Shown here one piece after another: positions 16,347 through 24,627 of a stretch of 64,000 nucleotides of DNA (position 1 is its first letter; every line of letters begins with the position of its first letter). Both the position numbers and the translations under genes were made by a program. The stretch comes from Candidatus Altimarinota bacterium. GTDB lineage: Bacteria > Patescibacteriota > Gracilibacteria > UBA4473. The notes under the pieces were generated by a model. The model was not told the origin of the DNA, searched no databases, and worked only from the letters and a program-made list of their open reading frames with translations. The stretch spans positions 1 to 64,000 of the forward strand of contig JAIPGI010000002.1 of assembly GCA_021736215.1 (NCBI GenBank), given 5' to 3'.

Positions 16347-16551
16347 TCGTCGTCGCTCGCTTGCACAAATTCCGTTTTTAGAAAAAACTTCATAGGTCTG
16401 GCGGCGCCTCCTCTCCCTATAAAACCTTCGGTTTTTCGGGGACCCCTATTACTCGTTAAATAACGGAAGCGATTCTACGGGGGAGGGGAGAAAAGTCAAT
16501 TTAGCTTTCACTCACAATCCTTCTACTCTCTTATAAATCTCAATCCCAAAT
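16347..16551. other. GC-rich repeat patch, no gene
   Basis: Contains CTCCTCTCCCT pairing with a later GGGGGAGGGGAG, plus AAACCTTCGGTTTTT. It resembles stacked palindromic repeats. No ORF is supported. Confidence 0.4.
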
Positions 16552-16580
16552 AAAAACCCCGCTAGAGGGCAGGGTTTTTT
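16552..16580 (-). terminator. Terminator of the HU gene
   Basis: AAAAACCC and GGGTTTTT arms separated by a GC-rich loop, 30 bases past the HU stop. The A/T-flanked stem works in both directions. Confidence 0.7.
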
Positions 16581-16609
16581 ATGCCTTGAGACAGTTCAAA
16601 GGGGTTGAA

Positions 16610-16894
16610 CTATTTCTTAACAGCTTCTTTCAAATTTTTACCAGCTTTGAAAGTTGGAACTTTTCTAGCTGGGATTTTGATTTTTTGAGAAGGTTTCTGA
16701 GGGTTTACTCCTGTTCGTGCTGCTCGGTGTGAAACTTTGAAAGTTCCGAAACCGGTGAGAGTTACCTGTCCTCCTTTTGCAAGTTCTTTGGTAACAGTAC
16801 CAAGAATTGCTTCGAGTGCATCACTTGCACATTTTTTGGTGCAACCGCAACCTTTGGCAACGGAAGCTACGAGATCGCCTTTTGATAAAGCCAT
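16610..16894 (-). CDS. HU/IHF-family DNA-binding protein
   Basis: 94 residues, standard length. Starts MALSKGDLVASVAKG; the DNA-wrapping arm is GFGTFKVSHRAARTGVNP and the C-terminal helix is VPTFKAGKNLKEAVKK. It bends and compacts DNA as a dimer. Three Cys in the N-terminal helices (KGCGCTKKCAS) are unusual for HU. A possible promoter TTGCCA-18-TACAGT lies about 30 bases upstream. Single gene with its own terminator. Confidence 0.93.
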   Translation of the reverse strand: MALSKGDLVASVAKGCGCTKKCASDALEAILGTVTKELAKGGQVTLTGFGTFKVSHRAARTGVNPQKPSQKIKIPARKVPTFKAGKNLKEAVKK

Positions 16895-17055
16895 TTTGAA
16901 TATGGGTTAAGAAATACAAAAAAGCCAGTAGAACTGTAGAACTTATTTTGTTCTCTTGGCAAGCGGATTCGCTATATTTTCTATCACAATAACTCAAAAA
17001 AGAGGTTTTTCGGAACGATTTTCATACAATAAATCTATAAAAAATTTACTTCACA

Positions 17056-18378
17056 TCATCTTCCAAACCCCTCTACCCGCTTATCCATAATCACATCTGA
17101 CCTTCGGAAAGGTCTCCGTAAAACAATCCCCTCCAATGTCGTACAACGACTGAGTGCCACATAGGTCTGCCCATGAGCGAAACTCCCTCGCGTCCCGAGG
17201 TCGATGATGACCTTTTCGAATGTTTTGCCTTGGCTTTTGTGAATGGTAATGGCCCATGCGAGGCGGAGCGGAATCTGTGTGAAAGATCCAATCTGTTCGC
17301 GTTTGAACTCGCCTGAATCAAAAACATACCGAGAAATTTCCCATGTATAGGGACGAACCTCGACGCGGTCGCCATCGGTCTTTTCCACAATGAGATAGGA
17401 TTCTATAGCTTCCAATTCTTCGTTGTATCCTTCAGCGATATTGACCACCCGTCCAATCGTTCCATTGACCCATTTGCGCTCGGGGTCATTGTAAATAAAC
17501 ATAATTTGTGCCCCTACTTTGACGGTAACCTCCTCGTCATTGGGGCGGAGATTTCGGGCAATCTTCCCAGTAATAGTCGAATGAAAGGTTATTTGTGGTT
17601 CTTTGAGCTTGGCGAGTTTGGAATCATTGATGGTGGCCGCATCAGCATTGGTCGTCACGAGGTGAATGTATTTCTCGTCTTCAGATGGCACGAAGTCTCC
17701 CTTGTGACGGGCGTTGAGAGCACAGAGATGATCATCAGTGACGCAGTTATTGCGGACGGAATTGAGCACCTCGATAAAATCTAAATCTGTCTGGCGATAA
17801 ATCTCATCGAGCTCAATGCATTCTAAATCGAATATATCCGACCATAAATCATTGGCCCCCTGGAACACTTTGGCATCGAAGAAATACGGAGAATCGTATT
17901 CTGACAAAAATTTATCTCGATCTGCGGCCGTCATCACCGGAGGGAGCTGATACAGATCTCCGAAAAAAACCATCTGAACCCCGCCGAAGGGGTTATTGTT
18001 TTCTCGAACTTTGCGCAGAAAGATATCAATCGCGTCCAGTAAGTCTGCCCTGACCATGGAGATTTCGTCGATGAGAATGGTCTTGAGACTGAGGTACTTT
18101 TTGGCTTTTTTTTCGTTTACTCGCTTTTCCCGTGCTTCGTCGAGTTCGAATCCGGGTTTGAGTCCAAAAAATGAATGGATTGTGTCGCCATTCACATTAA
18201 TCGCCGCGACTCCTGTGGGGGCAAGGACGACCATTTTTCTCTTGGAATTGAGCCGCAGGTGTTCCAGTAACGTTGACTTTCCGGTGCCTGCTTTGCCCGT
18301 GATGAAGACATTTTTCTTCCCTTCTTCCACGAGATGGATAGCACGACACGCTTGAGGAGAAAAAATAAGGGCTTTCAT
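17056..18378 (-). CDS. Pif1-like SF1B DNA helicase
   Basis: 440 residues. Walker A FITGKAGTGKST near residue 28, motif Ia VLAPTGVAAINV, motif II TILIDEISMV, motif III FFGDLYQLPP, and C-terminal AITIHKSQGKTF and YVALSRCTTLEG. This set defines the Pif1/RecD-like superfamily 1B helicases, which move 5' to 3' and act on stalled forks or G-quadruplexes. Short for a Pif1 and without added domains. TACAAT lies 15 bases before the ATG, giving a very short leader. Many G-rich palindromes lie in the adjacent 324-base gap; any link is speculation. Confidence 0.88.
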   Translation of the reverse strand: MKALIFSPQACRAIHLVEEGKKNVFITGKAGTGKSTLLEHLRLNSKRKMVVLAPTGVAAINVNGDTIHSFFGLKPGFELDEAREKRVNEKKAKKYLSLKTILIDEISMVRADLLDAIDIFLRKVRENNNPFGGVQMVFFGDLYQLPPVMTAADRDKFLSEYDSPYFFDAKVFQGANDLWSDIFDLECIELDEIYRQTDLDFIEVLNSVRNNCVTDDHLCALNARHKGDFVPSEDEKYIHLVTTNADAATINDSKLAKLKEPQITFHSTITGKIARNLRPNDEEVTVKVGAQIMFIYNDPERKWVNGTIGRVVNIAEGYNEELEAIESYLIVEKTDGDRVEVRPYTWEISRYVFDSGEFKREQIGSFTQIPLRLAWAITIHKSQGKTFEKVIIDLGTRGSFAHGQTYVALSRCTTLEGIVLRRPFRRSDVIMDKRVEGFGR

Positions 18379-18702
18379 AAATCTTGGGAAAGGATTGTAA
18401 AGAGTTTTGAGAGAGGAGGAAAGAAATATTAATAATTTAACAAGGGGTTTAAACCCGATGCTTCAGCATGTTCGGGAATACCCTGTTTGTGCCAGTATCA
18501 CAGAATAGAAACTCTGGATTCCCGATCAGGTCGGGAATGACAAAGGAAGAAGAGGGTTTCTTTTTCCCCTCCCCTTTGCGGGAGGGGGTAGGGGGCGGGG
18601 GACGAAAATGACAAAACGAGAAGAAGAGAGAGGGAAAAATCCCCCTGTCCGACGAAAGCGGACTTCCCCCTTTTTCAACGGGGGAGAGAATCCGAGGAAA
18701 TC
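18379..18702. repeat. Gap packed with palindromic repeats
   Basis: Holds ATTCCCGA-TCAGG-TCGGGAAT (18518-18538, sister of 13747-13769), CCCCTCCC/GGGAGGGG (18566-18587), and a unit CCCCCTGTCCG...CGGAC...CCCCC...GGGGG (18641-18684) that recurs at 50905-50950. No gene. The last unit may end typA transcription. Confidence 0.7.
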
Positions 18703-20505
18703 TTATCGATTTCGTTTACGATCAATTTCCTTGAGCCATTTTTTTCGCAAACGAATGTTGTGAGGAGTGATTTCGATGTACTCGTCGTCTTTGATATATT
18801 CGAGAGATTTCTCCAACGTTACTTTAATAGGAGGAGTGAGAGAAACCGCTTCGTCCGTTCCCGATGACCGGACATTGGTGAGTTGTTTTCCTTTAATCGC
18901 ATTGACGGTGAGATCAGTTCCCTGATTGTGTTCTCCGATAATCATTCCTTCGTAAATTTCCGTTGCGGCATCAATAAAAATGGGGCCTCGTTCTTGCAAT
19001 TTCCACAAAGAATATCCTGTGGCTATTCCTGTCTCACCCGAAATCATTGATCCGACTTGGCGTTTTTCTATTTTTCCAGCATGGGGTTCAAGTCGAGCAA
19101 AAGAGCTATACATAGTCCCTTCTCCCTTGGTCAGAATGATGAAGTTAGATCGGATTCCCAAGAGTCCTCGCATAGGAATATCAAATTCCAGTTGTGTAAT
19201 ACTATTTTCGGTTTTCATATTCGTCATCTGTCCTTTTCGGACGGACATCATTTCAATAATCTTTCCTCCAAGTTCTTCGGGAACAGTGATAACGACACTT
19301 TCAATCGGTTCATGAATACGTCCATCAATCTCCTGAAACACGACTTCGGGTTGGGAGACTTGAAGTTCAAATCCTTCTCGGCGCATAGATTCGATGAGTA
19401 CCGCGAGGTGCATCTCGCCTCGTCCCAATACCTTCATCTCTTCACCTTTGCTTCCCCCAAATTCCACATGAAGTCCAACATTGGTTTCGAGTTCTTTTTC
19501 CAATCGGTCGCGGATCTGGCGACTGGTAACAAATTTTCCTTCGCGTCCAGCGAAGGGAGAGTCATTGACCATAAAGTGCATCGCGAGTGACGGTGGATCG
19601 ACTCGGATAGCAGGAAGGGGTTCGGAGTTCGGGTTTGTGACAATAGTTTCTCCGACGAATATGTCCCCCAAACCTGCAACGGCGACGATGTCTCCAGCCG
19701 TGACTTCGTCTGCGGGGATACGTTTGAGTCCATTAAAAGTAAATATCTTGGAAATTTTCCCCGATCGTTTTTGCCCTTCAGGAGTCAAAATGGTCACTGC
19801 CTGATTAGATTTGAGCGTTCCTTCATGAACTCGTCCAACAGCCATTCGTCCAAGGAAATTATCGTAGTTCAATGTGGCAGGCTGCATACGGAAATCGGCT
19901 TTGATATTCTGAGGAGCGGCGGGCACATGTTCCAAAATAAAATCTAAAAGTGGCGTGATGTCTTTGCGTTCATCCGTTAACTGGCGGATGGCAATTCCAT
20001 CTCGCGCAATAGAATACATATAGGGAAATTCTAATTGTTCATTACTGGCGCCGAGCTTCACAAAGAGATCAAAAATCTGATCGATAACCCACTCGGGACG
20101 AGCGGCATTTTTATCAATTTTATTTACGACAACGAGTACTTTTTTCCCTTGTTCAAGGGATTTTCGAAGCACAAACTTGGTCTGTGGCATCGGGCCTTCG
20201 TAGGCATCGACGACGAGAATAGTTACATCTACTGTTTTCAAGATTCGTTCGACTTCACTTCCGAAATCTGCATGCCCTGGGGTGTCGACAATATTAATTT
20301 TTGTTCCTTTATAGTGAATGGCGGCATTCTTGGCATAAATGGTGATGCCTCGCTCTTTTTCTTGATCATTACTGTCCATGACACAGGTACCAACTTCCTC
20401 GTGTTCATTAAAAGCTCCACCTGCCTTAAGCAAAGAGTCTACAAGAGTTGTTTTTCCGTGATCTACATGGGCGATGATAGCGATATTTCGAATTTCTTTT
20501 TCCAT
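18703..20505 (-). CDS. typA: Ribosome-associated GTPase TypA/BipA
   Basis: 600 residues, typical. G1 AHVDHGKTTL, G2 region ERGITI, G3 DTPGHADF, G4 VVNKIDK, then EF-G-like domains and a C-terminal TypA domain (RGLLGIRSNF, GTMYSSF, RLRKKWL). A translational GTPase that binds the ribosome and helps subunit assembly and stress growth. Minus-strand TTGACT-16-TATAAC upstream gives a leader of about 13 bases. The ATG is directly before the conserved RNIAIIAHVDHG. Confidence 0.95.
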   Translation of the reverse strand: MEKEIRNIAIIAHVDHGKTTLVDSLLKAGGAFNEHEEVGTCVMDSNDQEKERGITIYAKNAAIHYKGTKINIVDTPGHADFGSEVERILKTVDVTILVVDAYEGPMPQTKFVLRKSLEQGKKVLVVVNKIDKNAARPEWVIDQIFDLFVKLGASNEQLEFPYMYSIARDGIAIRQLTDERKDITPLLDFILEHVPAAPQNIKADFRMQPATLNYDNFLGRMAVGRVHEGTLKSNQAVTILTPEGQKRSGKISKIFTFNGLKRIPADEVTAGDIVAVAGLGDIFVGETIVTNPNSEPLPAIRVDPPSLAMHFMVNDSPFAGREGKFVTSRQIRDRLEKELETNVGLHVEFGGSKGEEMKVLGRGEMHLAVLIESMRREGFELQVSQPEVVFQEIDGRIHEPIESVVITVPEELGGKIIEMMSVRKGQMTNMKTENSITQLEFDIPMRGLLGIRSNFIILTKGEGTMYSSFARLEPHAGKIEKRQVGSMISGETGIATGYSLWKLQERGPIFIDAATEIYEGMIIGEHNQGTDLTVNAIKGKQLTNVRSSGTDEAVSLTPPIKVTLEKSLEYIKDDEYIEITPHNIRLRKKWLKEIDRKRNR

Positions 20506-20648
20506 ACTATAAATAAATCCCCGAGGTTATAGTAAAAAAGCGGGATAAGTCAAATTACGAGAATGAAAATGGAAGTTTGCCAGAGGTCTTGAACGCTAGC
20601 TGAAAGAGAGTCGGTTGTGGGAATAAGTCAAAGGAGAATGAGACAAAA

Positions 20649-21335
20649 TTAGTCGCAATGATGACACTCCTTGATGGGTTTATGAGGTTTGTGAACAAAC
20701 ATCGAGAGCAAAAAGGCACTTATCAAAAAAAGAATCGGTTCTGCCGAAGAAGGGATAGTGTCCATGAAGGATTCACTGACCCCCAGTGCAACAAGCCAGA
20801 CAAGGGCGATCACTCCGAAACTCGTCCATCGAGCCCATGAAGTGCTCCAGTAGGAAGAGATAAGTCCTGCTACAATCACATCTACCAAAAAATGTGCACC
20901 AAACCCGAGAAGACCAAGAATATTTAAGATGCCTCCTTCAAAGGCTTTTTGGAGCAACTCATAGCGTATCCCCGCTTCTGGAAAAAAATGGAGACACAGG
21001 GCAAAAATGGCTAATAAATGAGGAATCTCTGGTTTGTGATGGCAGTGATCGTGATTACAGGGAACCCACTTTTTGAGATTCGGGCGATGCCAAAGCCAAG
21101 TGAAGAAAATCAACAAAAGAATCCCGCCCAAAATTTCCACGGTCAGAATCTTTTCAGCCAGTTCGTGTATATCGAAATCTATTCCAGTATGTATTTCTTC
21201 ATGATGCTCATGATCGTGGTTTTTCTCAGTCAGAGCCACCAGTCCATGACCCGACAAATGAATAACCAAAAAAATAAATGCAGGAAGCGCGATTAGCTCT
21301 AGGTAATATCGAATTTGGAAAAGAAAAGTTCTCAT
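20649..21335 (-). CDS. His-rich membrane protein, possible metal transporter
   Basis: 228 residues, about six membrane segments. His-rich loops: HDHEHHEEIHTG near residue 40, CNHDHCHHKPEIPH near 95 and a terminal KECHHCD. Such loops typically bind zinc, nickel or cobalt. A Fur-family regulator lies directly upstream (9-base gap) on the same strand, so the pair probably handles metal homeostasis. I do not recognise a named transporter family, and import or export cannot be told. Confidence 0.65.
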   Translation of the reverse strand: MRTFLFQIRYYLELIALPAFIFLVIHLSGHGLVALTEKNHDHEHHEEIHTGIDFDIHELAEKILTVEILGGILLLIFFTWLWHRPNLKKWVPCNHDHCHHKPEIPHLLAIFALCLHFFPEAGIRYELLQKAFEGGILNILGLLGFGAHFLVDVIVAGLISSYWSTSWARWTSFGVIALVWLVALGVSESFMDTIPSSAEPILFLISAFLLSMFVHKPHKPIKECHHCD

Positions 21336-21344
21336 TTTGAAAAT

Positions 21345-21731
21345 TTAAGAAGTACAGTTTTTACAGAGTCCCGAAAAAGAAAATTGATGAGATTGAACTT
21401 GTAGACCTTGGTGTTCAAGTTTTTGTTCTAGCTGATGAACAACTTTTTCTAGTGATTTATCGGCTACACAATGAAATTTTTTGCATTTGTCACAAACAAA
21501 ATGATGATGGTGTTGGGCTCCTTTTAATTCATAGAATGAAAGATTGCTATCCAACAACACTTCTTCGACGAAATCTCCTTCTTTCATTCTATCGAGAAGT
21601 CGATAGAGAGAGGTCTTGTTGGGAGTCAGTCCTCTGGTTTTTAGAAGAGACAAGATGTCTGGGACGGAGATGGGTTTGTGCTGACTTTTGAGCACTTTTA
21701 TCACCGTTGCCGAAAGGGGAGTGTTCCTCAT
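21345..21731 (-). CDS. Fur-family metalloregulator
   Basis: 128 residues. N-terminal winged helix (ISVPDILSLLKTRGLTPNKT), then the metal sites: HHHHFVCDKCKK, and a second Cys pair GLCKNC near the C-terminus for structural zinc. Sequence alone does not separate Fur, Zur and Mur types; the His-rich membrane partner leans to zinc or nickel. A perfect 15-base palindrome overlaps the -35 box of its own promoter, so it probably represses itself and the downstream membrane gene. Confidence 0.88.
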   Translation of the reverse strand: MRNTPLSATVIKVLKSQHKPISVPDILSLLKTRGLTPNKTSLYRLLDRMKEGDFVEEVLLDSNLSFYELKGAQHHHHFVCDKCKKFHCVADKSLEKVVHQLEQKLEHQGLQVQSHQFSFSGLCKNCTS

Positions 21732-21746
21732 TGTTTAGAGTAACTG

Positions 21747-21780
21747 TAGCGAAAATTTAAATTAATGCAACTCAGTTGCA
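21747..21780 (-). promoter_or_regulatory. Fur-gene promoter with overlapping palindromic operator
   Basis: Palindrome TGCAACTCAGTTGCA (21766-21780, 7-bp perfect arms). On the minus strand its inner end provides TTGCAT as -35; TACAGT follows after 16 bases and lies 11 bases before the ATG. Confidence 0.6.
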
Positions 21781-21800
21781 AGTATTTTTTTGTCCGCTTC

Positions 21801-23075
21801 TTAAAGATCATAAACAGGAGGCACATCTTTGATGAATTGTTGTGCAAGGGTGTAGGTATAAGCCCCTTGGTAGGGAATAAGGAAGACATCTCCATCTTTT
21901 GGCTGTCCTTTGGTATAAAGGTAATATCCCCAAATGTCATCTGGGGTACACAAGGATCCATATGTTATAAATGGAATTTCCCGCTCTTCATCAAACTGAG
22001 AAAGATTGAAAATAGGAGCATAATAATAAAACTGGAATAGTTCCCAACCAACCATGTTGTTCCCTCCGTCCGTAATTCCCATTTGAGGGGTTTTGACATC
22101 TACCAAATTCAATAAGAAGTGCATACAACTATGGGAAATATATCGTCCGGGTTCCGCATAAAAACTAACATTCGGTAATATTTTTTGTACCTCTGTTTTA
22201 AGGGTGTGAGAGATTTGTTTCGCAAATATTTCGATAGGTTGTGCATAAACAGTAAGTGTGCGTGAAGAGAATTTATCTTCTAGTATTTCTTTAATATAGT
22301 CTCTTTCTTCGGGGATTGTAGCTTCTTGATCTTTATTCCAAGCATAAATAGATTGCCATTGTTGTGGATAAAAGCCTCCTCCTATATCTAAATACTCAAA
22401 TTTTTCTCGCTCTGTTTGGGTGAAATTTTTCTGTAAATACTCAGAAAGCACTTCTAGGGTTTTTATGTATTTTTCAGGTTTTTTATTAAAGCTAATATGA
22501 AAATGAATGCCGCAAAAATGAATAGATTTATATTTCTGTGCTTCATGGAAAAAAGTAGCCAGTTCTTCCATCGGAATTCCAAATTTAGTCCAACCATTTT
22601 GCATTTTTGTATAAATTCTTACTCCACAACGAACAACAACCTTTTTCTCTTTCGCTATTTGTGCAAGAAGCTTCAATTCACTAATACTTTCTAGATTTAC
22701 ACTTATTTTTTTATAATGTTTTACAATCAATTCTAAATCTTCCTTTATTTTAGCAGGACCAGTATAAATAATCCGTTTTGCCCCTGCTTTTATAGCTAGT
22801 TTTAACTCGCGTTGACTTGATACATCCAGATTTTCTCCTTCCTCCACAACTGTTTTGAGAAGTCCGTGATAATAATTACTTTTAACAGCATAAAAAATAT
22901 TAATACCAATACCCTCATTACGAAAAGCATTTTTAAAAGTTTTGAGATTTTTTTGCGCTTCTTTTTTATCAAAAAGATACAAAGGGGTTTTGCTGTGCTG
23001 AGCAATTTTCAAAAATGCACTTTTTTGTTTTTTTATAAGAGTCAATCGTTCTGTGAAATCATAAAAAGTATTCAT
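21801..23075 (-). CDS. LysA-like PLP decarboxylase, duplicate copy
   Basis: 424 residues, fold-type III decarboxylase (DAP/ornithine decarboxylase group). PLP Lys65 in FYAVKSNYY, HFHIS at 191-195, phosphate loop DIGGGF at 230, EPGRY at 308, and active-site CTPDD at 376-380 followed by GAYTYT at 404. Same length as the copy at 23353-24627 and about 85 percent identical by eye, with no gaps and every catalytic motif kept. Changes gather at the N-terminus and around residues 110-150 and 275-300. It overlaps the upstream ATP-grasp remnant by four bases and has its own promoter in the 67-base gap between the copies. Substrate unknown. Confidence 0.85.
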   Translation of the reverse strand: MNTFYDFTERLTLIKKQKSAFLKIAQHSKTPLYLFDKKEAQKNLKTFKNAFRNEGIGINIFYAVKSNYYHGLLKTVVEEGENLDVSSQRELKLAIKAGAKRIIYTGPAKIKEDLELIVKHYKKISVNLESISELKLLAQIAKEKKVVVRCGVRIYTKMQNGWTKFGIPMEELATFFHEAQKYKSIHFCGIHFHISFNKKPEKYIKTLEVLSEYLQKNFTQTEREKFEYLDIGGGFYPQQWQSIYAWNKDQEATIPEERDYIKEILEDKFSSRTLTVYAQPIEIFAKQISHTLKTEVQKILPNVSFYAEPGRYISHSCMHFLLNLVDVKTPQMGITDGGNNMVGWELFQFYYYAPIFNLSQFDEEREIPFITYGSLCTPDDIWGYYLYTKGQPKDGDVFLIPYQGAYTYTLAQQFIKDVPPVYDL

Positions 23076-23284
23076 TTTTTAATAACTAAGTTTTCGATAT
23101 GTCGAAGTAATTTTTGAGAATTCTTGGTGAAATTATACTTTCCTTTTTTTATTTTCAATAGAGGAAAATGTGTCATTAAAAATCCAAGAAAACTTATAGA
23201 TGCCAACAATGTTTCTGCTTCTCGGACATAATAAAGGAAGAGGGAATCTTTTTCAAATTTATTGTCAGGAGTGCTATCCACCAT
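23072..23284 (-). pseudogene. C-terminal remnant of the ATP-grasp ligase
   Basis: 70 codons. From about residue 15 the product matches the last 55 residues of the ATP-grasp protein at 24624-25958 (YVREAETLLAS, FLGFLMTHFPLLKIKKGKYN, LLRHIENLV). The ATP-binding domain is absent, so it cannot be a ligase. It marks the edge of a tandem duplication of ligase 3' end plus decarboxylase. It still has an ATG and overlaps the decarboxylase start by four bases, so it may now work as a short leader that couples translation. Confidence 0.75.
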
Positions 23285-23310
23285 GGAGAGAAATATTGCT
23301 TATTCTTTGT

Positions 23311-23339
23311 ATTATAACATAAAAATACAAAATCAGCAA
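23311..23339 (-). promoter_or_regulatory. Promoter of the duplicated decarboxylase, inside a hairpin
   Basis: Minus-strand TTGCTG (23339-23334), 17 bases, TATAAT (23316-23311) with an extended TGT. The region is flanked by AATATTGCT/AGCAATATT arms (about 23292-23340), so the promoter lies within a long inverted repeat. Confidence 0.6.
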
Positions 23340-23352
23340 TATTTAATTTCCC

Positions 23353-24627
23353 TCAAAGGTCATATACGGGGGGCACGTCTTTGATGAATTGTTGCGCAAG
23401 GGTATAGGTATAAGCTCCTTGATAAGGAATAAGGAGGATGTCTCCCTCTTTGGGTTGTTTCTTAGTATAAAGGTAATATCCCCAGATGTCATCTGGAGTA
23501 CACAGAGATCCATACGTTATAAATGGGATTTCCCGCTCTTCATCAAATTGAGACAAATTGAAAATGGGAGCGTAGTAATAGAATTGGAAAAGTTCCCATC
23601 CAACCATATTATTACCTCCATCAGTAATACCTATATGAGGAGTTTTTATATCTACTAAATTCAGTAAAAAATGCATACAACTGTGTGAGATATATCGTCC
23701 AGGTTCTGCATAAAAACTAACATTGGGAAGAACATTTTTAATTTTTTTTTGAAGGACCCGAGATATTTCTTGGGCAAATATTTCAATAGGTTGAGATAAA
23801 ACAGTGAGCGTCCGAGAGAGAAATTTATCTTCTAGTATTTCTTTTATGTAATCTCTTTCTTCAGGAATAGCTGATTCTTGATCCTCATTCCAAGAGTAAA
23901 TAGCTTGCCATTGCTGAGGATAAAAGCCTCCCCCGATATCCAAATACTCAAATTCCTCTCGCTCTGTTTGGGTGAAATTTTTCTGTAAGTATTCAGAAAG
24001 CATTTCCAGAGTTTTTATATATTTTTCAGGATTTTTATTGAAACTAATATGGAAATGTATCCCACAAAAATGAATAGATTTATATTTCTGTGCTTCACGA
24101 AAAAAAGTAGCTAGTTCTTCCATCGGAATTCCAAACTTAGTCCACCCATTCTGCATTCTGGTATAAATTCTTACACCACAACGCATAATAACTTTTTTCT
24201 TTTCTGCCATTTCAGCAAGGAGCCTTAACTCTCTTAAACTTTCTAAATTCACATTTATCTTTTCATGATGTTTGAGGATAAGTTCGAAGTCTTCTTTGGT
24301 TTTTGCGGGTCCCGTATAAATGATTTGTTTTGCACCTGCTTTTAGGGCAAGTTTTAACTCGCGCTGACTCGATACATCAAGATTTTCTCCCTCTTTCACA
24401 ACTGTTTTGAGGAGTCCGTGATAATAATTACTTTTAACAGCATAAAACACATTGATATCAATGCCTTCATTACGAAAGGCATTTTTAAAAGTTTTGAGAT
24501 TTTTTTGTATCTCTGTTTTATCAAAAAGATACAAAGGAGTTTTACTTTGTTGAGCGATTTTCAAAAATGCATCTTTTTGTTTTTTTATGAGAGCAAGTCG
24601 TTTTTTGGAATCACGAAATATATTCAT
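23353..24627 (-). CDS. LysA-like PLP decarboxylase, first copy
   Basis: 424 residues with the fold-type III motifs: Lys65 in FYAVKSNYY, HFHIS, DIGGGF, EPGRY, CTPDD (Cys376) and GAYTYT. True DAP decarboxylases usually read CESGD and ornithine decarboxylases CDGLD at the Cys motif. As I recall, CTP-D variants occur in enzymes acting on conjugated substrates such as BtrK, SbnH and PvsE. The start overlaps the stop of the ATP-grasp gene by four bases. I infer that it decarboxylates an amino acid that the ligases join, or the ligated product. No other lysine-pathway gene is near, so LysA function is unlikely. Confidence 0.85.
   Translation of the reverse strand: MNIFRDSKKRLALIKKQKDAFLKIAQQSKTPLYLFDKTEIQKNLKTFKNAFRNEGIDINVFYAVKSNYYHGLLKTVVKEGENLDVSSQRELKLALKAGAKQIIYTGPAKTKEDFELILKHHEKINVNLESLRELRLLAEMAEKKKVIMRCGVRIYTRMQNGWTKFGIPMEELATFFREAQKYKSIHFCGIHFHISFNKNPEKYIKTLEMLSEYLQKNFTQTEREEFEYLDIGGGFYPQQWQAIYSWNEDQESAIPEERDYIKEILEDKFLSRTLTVLSQPIEIFAQEISRVLQKKIKNVLPNVSFYAEPGRYISHSCMHFLLNLVDIKTPHIGITDGGNNMVGWELFQFYYYAPIFNLSQFDEEREIPFITYGSLCTPDDIWGYYLYTKKQPKEGDILLIPYQGAYTYTLAQQFIKDVPPVYDL

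Noticed and set aside
23353..24627. lysA, diaminopimelate decarboxylase
   Set aside because: No other lysine gene nearby, two copies, an atypical CTPDD site and an operon of ligases.
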